Shown: in pieces, positions 56,161-64,000 of the stretch
Layout of the letters: every line of letters begins with the position of its first letter
Position numbering within the stretch: the stretch's first letter is position 1
DNA from: Nymphaea colorata
Lineage: Eukaryota; Streptophyta; Magnoliopsida; Nymphaeales; Nymphaeaceae
Reading direction: 5' to 3'
Length of the DNA: 64,000 nt
NCBI RefSeq assembly: GCF_008831285.2
Contig: NC_045139.1
Location: forward strand, 27,436,808 to 27,500,807
Notes under the pieces: model-generated
Told to the model about the DNA's origin: nothing
Databases searched by the model: none
What the model saw: only the letters and a program-made list of their open reading frames with translations
Program-made: the position numbers and the translations under genes

Positions 56161-56229
56161 TTTTTTTGAAACTTGCCTCACACGAAAAATGACTTTCACA
56201 AATGGTAGCTCTCATTGGCTGTTGAAACT

Positions 56230-57870
56230 AAAGACAAAGGCCCCATGAAAAGGGGCAAATTTAAGGGCAGGGAAAATGTAATTGGCCGTTTCACAATAAC
56301 CGTCACATTCACTGACATTGATTGATTAATTGATTCATAGTATCGTACTTCTGATGTTTACACAAAGGGAAGTTGGTCCTTTTTTTCTTTTTTTGACTTA
56401 GCTGAAACATATAAAACATGAAGTAGGGCCTGTACCGTCCTGGTCGTCACTATCTGTGGTCCATTTGGATTGTGAAGACGTACCACTGTTTCTTTTTTTG
56501 TTGGTGACAATTGGTTTTCCCAATCGGTGCTATCGAAATGGCTTTGGAAAATGCAATTGAAGGTAAGGAAATGATACTTAAATTAATGAGATTATAGCAA
56601 TCATATATGTACTTATGCAATTCCATCAAAAGTAACTCTATTAGGTCTTCCTTTTCTTATTTCATCTTCTCAAGATGGGGGAATATCCTGTGGGGCGACA
56701 AGAAAACAATTTTTCCTCACATATTTAGTTTGCCTTTGTTGGAAATTTATGGTTCCACCTAGGATCTCAATGCAGCATCATCATGCAACTGCAATTCTGA
56801 ACCTGAACCTGCAACAAGTAACACACAAAAAGAAGCAAATAGAAGAGAAAAATATGAAGCAGAAAACTGAATGGTGAGTGTATGGATTTTTCAGCTTTGC
56901 TTCAAGGAGAGCTTGTATGTGTTAACTCTTTCCACACACATATAGGGAAGTTGCTGGACCTATATATCTAGCCTCGGGGGTGGAGCCAGAAATTTTTCAT
57001 GAGGGAGGCCAAATTGAAGTTTCTAAATTTTGACTAGGATTGAAATATCAAGTGTAATTTTCTAAAATTTACATGGAAATTTAAAAAAAAAATTGAGGTA
57101 GGGTTAGGGCTAATGCAGGCTGGCTAGCCTCCTTTTTTACAGTTTTTATTGTAAGTCTTGTAAATGATTGCAACTGATTCATAAAATTTGTAACCTATCT
57201 CATAACAGGAAAGCGGCCCTCTCCACCATATGAGATCATGGGTAGGCTCATGGTCATAACTCAACATGTTACCTTTATATTCTTCATTTGCATGAAAGGG
57301 TGATCTTTGACTTTATTGTAAGTCTTGATTATTGCAACTCAACAATAAAGTTAGTGCATTATTGCATATTTCTAATGGTGTGATTCATCACTTTGAAAGT
57401 ATGATGACAGGTGCTTTGCTAGATGATACTAATGAATCAAATGGGGATACATTTCACAAATACAACCCTAATTGTGTTCAACAACATGCATGCCACGGAA
57501 GAAAACGTTCCAGAAAACACTAGGTAGTCTTCTTCCCTCAATTTTTATGCCTGCATTTTCGGTAGTTTCCTCTATAGTTTTATAGATTTTATCAAATGAG
57601 TAAAACTAGATGATTGTGAGTGGGTTATGCATGTAACTGCACCCGCTAATTAGGGGGTTTGGATCCTACCTATCATTGGTTAATCCAGATAATAGAATCC
57701 AACATTCATCCACTTGCACATGATCGGCAAATAGTTTATGTCTTCTGAAATGTGTCACACATGTTCTCAATTAACAAAGTGGCAATAAGATCATCCGAGC
57801 TATGAGCATAGTTGTGTACTGGTTAAGTATAAAATAGTGATTTAACTTACATAGAGATCAAAATTGTCAA
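56230..57870. other. No recognised gene
   Basis: Contains a GGGGGTGGAGCCAGAAATTTT phrase at about 56977, resembling the ends of the MITE at 54850. A 63-codon frame lies at 57332-57523 (+), basic at its C-terminus. No family assignment. Confidence 0.4.
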
Positions 57871-57876
57871 ACCCCG

Positions 57877-60050
57877 ACCTTTTTACACCCAAATATTTTT
57901 TTTGTTAAAAACATAAAATGCCAAGGTGCTACGACACAACGATTCAATAGGAGTTATGCATTTCAAAAGACAATGAGACAAACATTTCATTATGTAGTAA
58001 ATTCAGTTTGTACAAAATCACTTCATATTTCTCAATGATACACATAACAAAAATGTCCGAAAACAACAACATTGATGTCTAACAAAAACAATACATCAAT
58101 GAGACCCAAAACACAACTCGCCAACACTACAATAGACCCAAAATCTTTCCAGTAGGATGTAAGTTGAACCATCTGATCAACTTGCTGCCCCGAGTCTGCC
58201 AAAACCTGAGAAAAATAAATAACAAAAAGCTTAGCCTTCATCGTATGACAACAAACCAAATAAATCTCTACCCCTCCAAGGCAATGACTCAAATTTGGAA
58301 TATAAGACATATAGAAATATAACACTAGCACATCATGATAAAAGAATGCAGTTACATAAGTTGTCATGGTAGCCCCTCACATATTCCACAACATGTAGGG
58401 ACCACTCAATGACTATAATTAACACACTAGATAGTCACATTCACTTCATGCATATACACTTCATTTACAATTATTACATTTACATTTGCTTTAGTGAAAT
58501 GACAACTCCTGTGGGTGCAACACTAGTGCGTGCACACCAGGGCAACCTATAGTTGAGAGACAACTTCCATGGCAGCTCAAAATGATACAGATCCGTTCAC
58601 GCTGTAGCGGTAGAACAATCATCTGTGGGTGTGTGAATTCAAATGAAAGTTGCTCAGCCTTCCCTAGGACACCCAGATTGGGAAGGCAGGTGTCCAACAC
58701 TCCAAGCACATCACACAATGATATCATAGGGCCTTATACTGCCTGCGCTTCGAGCATACAAGACCAGTGGCAAGGGTGGAACATCTCCCAAACACATTCC
58801 CATAACCCACTGGCCTCTCATCCATTATTGTTTATTAACTTATCATTAGGAAAACACATTCACAAAAAGATGGCTAGCACACGAGGTTGGTTCACTTCAC
58901 GAGTGCAACCATACCTCAAGACACCTCTCAAAAAGGGCTACACACATATTCAATACTCTTAGCTAGCTGTCATAACTTTACGAGTATATCTACCATTCAA
59001 ATTCATTCAATTGCATCATGCCCATGACAATGCACACAAAAAATATTACAATATTTACATCAATCAAATATATCAATCGCATCTTACAAAACTTAGCTGA
59101 ACCATAGAGAGTAGTCTCCATCCATGATTGACTCGTAGCTATCATATGCAATTATCAATTTGGAGTACTTTTTAAGCACAATCAGGGTCGAATCTAAACT
59201 GCCCTAAGCAATTATAATTGCTAGCATGCACATGCAATTACATAGTAATTTTAAAAACAAAACCAATCTCATAATCATTCAATCACACCTACATTCATTC
59301 AACACAACACAATCATAGGATCCAATGATCCTAAAAAAGCATGCGTTCTAACTTTGGCCCCAGGTAGGGATTTGCCTGAAATACCGCCATACCTGTCGCG
59401 CATGGCCAAAAAATACCCAAAATTGCCTCGAGCTTCAAATCTTGTCGCTCAAGGTCTACTGATTCAAACGTAATCAATAGATAAGTTTTCTACTTGTTTC
59501 ACTTTACAATCTATACAAGTAAGAAATATGATCATTGAGGTGTAGGTCATCGCCTCAAGAGGGTGCCGATAGGTAGTATCAGCCCATAACGCCTCTAATA
59601 GGTTTCTTCCCAATTCTTTGAGGTTGTGACCAAATGATTTAAACTCCAAGTTTTCGATTCAACCTATCACCAATACGTTTCTCACTTGTTTTCTTGGTTG
59701 AAGTGTCTTCCCTGTAATTATGTTTCCTAACATACATATTCTTTCCCAACAAGCGACAAAATACACACATCAACAATAGTATACATCACAAGTTCTAAAC
59801 CTTCTGAACATCATCAAATCTCTACCATACTCTCTAACCGCTTTAATTATTAGTATCACCATGCTAAAAAGATAATTATATACGTAGATCTCTATCCCTC
59901 CAAAATAGTCCTAGACCTTCTCCAATATAGTAAAGTCTTGAACGTGCATTCTAAATCATCCAATCTTGAATCTAGCATGCTCAAATAATAATTATACATG
60001 CACTAACGGAAAACATTATACAATTTAGGCTCGATTAGGCTTCGTTCCCT
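57877..60050 (-). mobile_element. Possible long gypsy LTR remnant
   Basis: On the minus strand the region ends AAAAAGGTCGGGGTTTGACA followed by ATTTTGATCTCTATG. This resembles the GGGTCGGGG..GACA end and decayed PBS of Del/Tekay-type gypsy LTRs, which are typically kilobases long and gene-free, as this stretch is. No polyprotein sequence or partner LTR was found and the far boundary is not defined. Weak call. Confidence 0.3.
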
Positions 60051-61276
60051 GTACTCTTAGAGTCCTAACTGCTGTAGTGCTGCTGCCAGACACACCAACC
60101 GCTCGACTAAGCACCAATGCCAAAGATTGTTTGCTGTCATCACCAAAAACATGGCCTAATTGTTGGTAGGAGGGGGAAGACGGATTCCCCTAGCTGCAAT
60201 CCAACACAATGGCATCAAAGAGGGTGGGAATGAACAAAAGAGAGAACAAAAGAAAAATCTAATGAGAGAAGAGTGCAGTTCGTTTGAGAGGAAGGTGGTT
60301 CGGCTGAGGGGGACACATGCATGGTAGAGAGTGTGAGCAGAGAAATGATGAGAGAACATGCAAGAGGGAAGTACAGGGAGAGGAGTACCAGTGCGACAGA
60401 GGGCAAGAAGACAGAAGAGACAAGGAGGCTGCCGTTGCTCCTTCTTCCACATCCTGCTTCTCTATGTCAACTTCACACCAGTGAGAGGAGAGAGTAACGA
60501 AGAGGGAGACGAAGAAGAAGAGCCCCGCATCAGGCTTCCTCTTTGAATGAGGAGCTTGGGTCCGGGTTTGGACCCTGATCCAGCCGAGGTGCCCAAAACG
60601 CTGAACATTACAAAAATTGTGCAGCCAATTGTCCATATATGCACTAGATTAAATTTATTTACCTAAAGAAGTCTCAATGTTTGATTGCCTCTTCTCTTAG
60701 ATCCAACCGCAAACCTGATGTTAAATCCAATGGGATATCACAATTTAGTTTTGAGATCTGCAGATTTCAAATCTGTCACCACATTGAAATCTATAAATCT
60801 CAGGTCGGACCAGGGGTAGATATGTGCAAAAAGCCACTTGCAAGAATCTCCCTACCACCTTTCCCCATGTGTTCACACAAAAATAGAGAGATCAAGTGAG
60901 GACCCTGTCAAAGACGACGTCCAACACCCAAAAAACTAAGTTGTAATCCTTGACCATGTTCAAGAGTTTATATATATATGTGCTCAATAGAAAAGGGGAC
61001 GTTTGAGGCTCCTTTTTGCTAGAGCAGAAGCTTCTAGAGAAAAGGCTCTCAAAGCCCCCATTTATGGCTGGAACCCTCAGCATAGAAAAGCCATGCCAAC
61101 CATAGACCAACACCATGAGAGAGTGAGATTGGAAACCCTTGGCAACCATTGCCAAGGGTAGGGTTCAAGACACATGCAGAATAAAAAAAAGAAAAGAAAT
61201 CTCTATCCTCTAACAGCTGCGGGGCGGGGGAGAAGGGGGGGGGGGGGAGAGAGAGAGAGACCTGCATATAGAAATT
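60051..61276. other. No recognised gene
   Basis: Purine-rich blocks on the plus strand at 60200-60500 and a G-run plus GA tract at 61233-61260. Frames are short or low-complexity. Confidence 0.4.
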
Positions 61277-61725
61277 TGTAGCAGCAGCGGAACGGCAGCC
61301 TCTATCACCTCTTCGTCTGCACAGTAGGTTCACCAGCAGCTTCAGTTTCCACAGTAAGAAGCAACGACAACCCCAACTGTAGAAAGGAGCAGAAGAAAAA
61401 GAAGAAAAGGAGGAAGAGAGAACTGTAGAAGAGGTAGTTAGTTCATAGGTTCCCTTCTGTGAGACTCGCTTAGGGTAATCGTAGATTCATTTGCCCAAAT
61501 TAGAGTGTTGTTGGGCTTAAATAGGCAGCCTCACAGGATTTCCTTTGCCAAGCTTGCGGTTGGCTAGTGAGAGATTTGCGGAGAGATAAACAGTGTAAAC
61601 AATATCTTTTACTTTATCAAAAATGATATTTATAGAAAACAGTTTTGAAGATGATATCGTAACTGCGAGTGGGCCCCTATGTAGTTACGAGATACTGTGT
61701 TAGAGTTCAATGCCACTATCCAACA
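61277..61725 (-). repeat. 3' LTR of element E
   Basis: Starts TGTTGGATAGTGGCATTG at 61725. A TATA-like CTATTTAAGCCC lies near 61535. A possible end CTGCTGCTACA at 61277 would give about 449 bp. The inner boundary is firm because of the polypurine tract; the outer end is a guess. Confidence 0.6.
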
Positions 61726-61740
61726 TCTCCCACTTGGCCA
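61726..61740 (-). other. Polypurine tract of element E
   Basis: Minus strand GGCCAAGTGGGAGA directly before TGTTGG. Confidence 0.75.
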
Positions 61741-61886
61741 CGAGACTACCAAATTGCTTCTACTAAGTATGAGTTTCATTAACCTTTAGTTACGTGGTTT
61801 TTCAGTATTGGTTTATCCATCGTAACTTGAATGTGTCCAAGGTTTATAGCGAGATTTTCTGCTCAATGGCTTTCCATCGCAACCTT

Positions 61887-62447
61887 TCAAATATATCTTA
61901 GCGTCATATGAGCTACATGCTTTGAAAACAAGTCTTTAGATATTCCTTTAGTTAAGGAACCAATTACCATATTATTGGTAGACATATAATCAATTGAGAT
62001 TTCATTTTTCTCAATTATTTTGTGAACATAATGACACTTCACTAATATATGCTTACTCTTTGAGCTAACAACTTCATTTTTCATAAGTGATATTGCTGCT
62101 TGATTATCATACTATAGCTGAACTGGTTCACTCAAGATCTAATTTCAAGTCTTTCAAGAACCGATTTATCCAAACAACAAAGATAGTTGCAATATTACAT
62201 GCTACATATTCAGCTTCTTGTGTGTGTGTTAAGCAACACATCCATGTTTCTTACAAGACCAGATAATCGCACCCCCTCTAAAGAGAAAAAAATATCCAAA
62301 TGTGGATTTATTGTCATCCTTACATCTTGCAAAATCTGCATCATAGTAGCCAACTAGAGTTAGTTCATCAGTTTGACAAGACAATTTTAATCCTTTCATT
62401 CCTTTAATATACCGAAAAATTCTTTTAACTACTTGCAGTGAGGCCAA
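61887..62447 (-). pseudogene. Copia RNase H (element E)
   Basis: 62229-62447: KRIFRYIKGMKGLKLSC, LVGYYDADFARCKDDNKST and GYFFLFRGGAIIWSCKKHG. 61887-62084: SKSKHILVKCHYVHK and SLTKGISKDLFSKHV, the end of RNase H. A stop region separates the two frames. Confidence 0.8.
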
Positions 62448-62627
62448 CCAAGATTAGTTTGATAACGACTCACCAGATCGATAGGAAAGCTTATGTCTGG
62501 TCTAGTACAAAGCATTAGATACATTAAACTGTCAACAATTTGTCTATATAAAACATTTAATTTTTGTTGTCCTTTACCAGGACAATCACTTATGCTTAGA
62601 TTTGCTCTTTCCTTTAGTTAGAGGAGT

Positions 62628-63335
62628 TCAAATAGCTTTGTAGTCATGTATTTGAAATTTCTTTAAGATATAATCAATATATCGTTCTTGGCTCAGGCTC
62701 ATAATTCTAGAGTTCCTATCTCGAGTAATCTTTATCCCTAGTATATAGGATGTTTTACCCATGTCCTTTATTTCAAAGTTCTCATTCAACCAAGTATTTG
62801 TTTTGGATATCATATCATTATCATTTGTGGTCAATAGAATGTTATCGACATATAATAATAGGATATAAAAAATACTCTCACTTTTCTAGACATATACATG
62901 TCAAATTGTTTGCTACGTATCCAAGTTTTGTGATTGCTTTATGAAAAGTAAAATACTACTATTCATGTGACTGCTTCAAGCTGTATAGCGATTTATTCAG
63001 CTTGTATGCTTTTCATTCATTTCCTTTAATAATGTATCCTTGTGGTTGAGTCATATATATGTTTTCTTTTAACTCACCATTTAGAAAAACAGTTTTCACA
63101 TCTATTTGACAATCATCTAAGTTATACAATGCTATCATAGCCAGAATTATTATGATTACTGCAAACTTAGCAACTGGTGAATAGGATTCTAAGTAATCAA
63201 TTCATTCCTTTTGAAAAAAGCCTTTCGCCACCAGTCTAGCTTTAAATTTCTTGACTGATCCATCAACTTTATACTTATTCTTTTAATACTTATTTACACT
63301 CAATGGGTTTTCTGTCGTTAGGAAGATCTATTAGT
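62628..63335 (-). pseudogene. Copia reverse transcriptase (element E)
   Basis: YVDNILLTT at 62841-62852 stands where YVDD is expected. It is followed in the open frame 62834-62628 by NENFEIKDMGKTSYILGIKI and MSLSQERYIDYILKKF. Upstream parts to about 63335 are in broken frames. Confidence 0.8.
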
Positions 63336-63337
63336 TC

Positions 63338-63910
63338 TCAGACTTTATTCTTTTTTATGGATTCAATTTCTTCATCCATCGCATTTACCCAATATGACGA
63401 TTCATACAAGTTTATGACTTCATTATATGTTAGATTGCCAGACATTTCATCAACATCTGTTAAATAGCATAGTTCCACTGCAAGATATACATAATAATCA
63501 CTTAAGAATAATGGAGGAACTTTAGGTCTTTTATGACCTAACAAAGTCTGAGATGGTGAGGTACCGAGACCAGTTGGTTCATTACCTAATTGTTCATCAG
63601 TTAGTTCATTACTAGACTGTTGCTCAGACAATTTATGCTCAGTTGGTTTGTTACCAAACTGTTCTTCAGCCAGTTCATTACCAGACTGTTCTTCTGAATA
63701 AATCAGATCATGCAGTAGATTAATTTGATCTTCAACCGGATCATTATTTTTATTATTGAGTTCTTCTAGGATTTCTACATCTCTACTTTCTATAAGTCTC
63801 ATAGTTGAGTGATATGAACTGCAACCTTTGGATTCTTTTAGATATCCAATAAACACACATCTTACTAATCTGTTATCTAATTTATCCATTTTTGGATCTA
63901 GAATTTTCAC
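63338..63910 (-). CDS. Copia integrase C-terminus, repetitive linker and RT start (element E)
   Basis: 190-residue open frame. RCVFIGYLKESKGCSSYH and IESRDVEILEE are the integrase end. Residues about 70-115 hold a 9-residue repeat of type GNE(L/P)(A/T)(E/D)EQ, four copies. The last part, LTYNEVINLYESSYWVNAM and DEEIESIKKNKV, is the RT N-terminus. Open throughout, but the polyprotein is broken downstream. Confidence 0.75.
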   Translation of the reverse strand: MKILDPKMDKLDNRLVRCVFIGYLKESKGCSSYHSTMRLIESRDVEILEELNNKNNDPVEDQINLLHDLIYSEEQSGNELAEEQFGNKPTEHKLSEQQSSNELTDEQLGNEPTGLGTSPSQTLLGHKRPKVPPLFLSDYYVYLAVELCYLTDVDEMSGNLTYNEVINLYESSYWVNAMDEEIESIKKNKV

Positions 63911-64000
63911 ATATACTACAGATCCCTATCTCCTGAGATGTCTCAGATTCAGTTTCACACTAGCCCATCTCTCATAAGGAGTGGTTGGGACTGCTCATGA

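Larger units (their letters stand above)
61277..64000 (-). mobile_element. Ty1/copia element E, 3' part, runs off the window
   Basis: Minus strand: integrase end and linker, RT, RNase H, then polypurine tract (61740-61726) and an LTR starting TGTTGGATAGTGG at 61725. RT reads YVDN (62841-62852). Frames are broken in RT and RNase H, but long stretches are open, so it may be younger than elements 1 and 2. The 5' half lies beyond 64000. Confidence 0.8.

Overview
The window looks like nuclear DNA of a flowering plant: AT-rich, long AT/GA/GT microsatellites, GT-AG introns, and mostly Ty1/copia and Ty3/gypsy LTR retrotransposons with initiator-tRNA-Met-type primer binding sites. The species cannot be told from the sequence. 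I found one convincing host gene. I saw no tRNA, rRNA, CRISPR or bacterial-type features.

Layout. 0.4-5 kb: copia relics on both strands (a plus-strand RT scrap at 383-815 and a minus-strand pol at 1620-4666) with a small MITE-like repeat. 8.2-10.3 kb: another minus-strand copia relic. 11.5-12.4 kb: a diverged tandem duplication, each copy ending in a compound microsatellite. 13.28-19.12 kb: copia element A (LTR, PBS, gag start, pol, LTR), interrupted by copia element B, which has its own LTR and PBS, a very repetitive leader and a different gag. 19.24-25.05 kb: copia element C, structurally complete but riddled with stops and frameshifts. 27.21-30.08 kb: element D, a young short Ty3/gypsy element on the minus strand with about 418-bp near-identical LTRs and a GTGTG target duplication. 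D carries gag, protease and a chromodomain-like C-terminus but no reverse transcriptase, RNase H or integrase core.

31.99-49.5 kb (minus strand) holds the host gene, a core-2/I-branching (GT14, DUF266/BC10-like) glycosyltransferase. I reconstructed ten coding exons with consistent GT-AG boundaries and phases, giving about 412 residues; the true start codon is unresolved. Intron 6 (7.2 kb) has absorbed a gypsy element lacking integrase (element F), two purine/pyrimidine foldback units and an LTR-like relic. Other introns contain a foldback element and a dispersed G/T-rich repeat.

49.7-61.2 kb is intergenic and repeat-rich, with no gene I recognise. 61.3-64.0 kb is the 3' part of another minus-strand copia element (E) that runs off the window.

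The most interesting items are element D, the loss of the second YVDD aspartate in all four copia RTs where that position is visible, the tandemly duplicated nucleocapsid zinc knuckle in element C, and the repeat arrays in the leaders of elements B and C.
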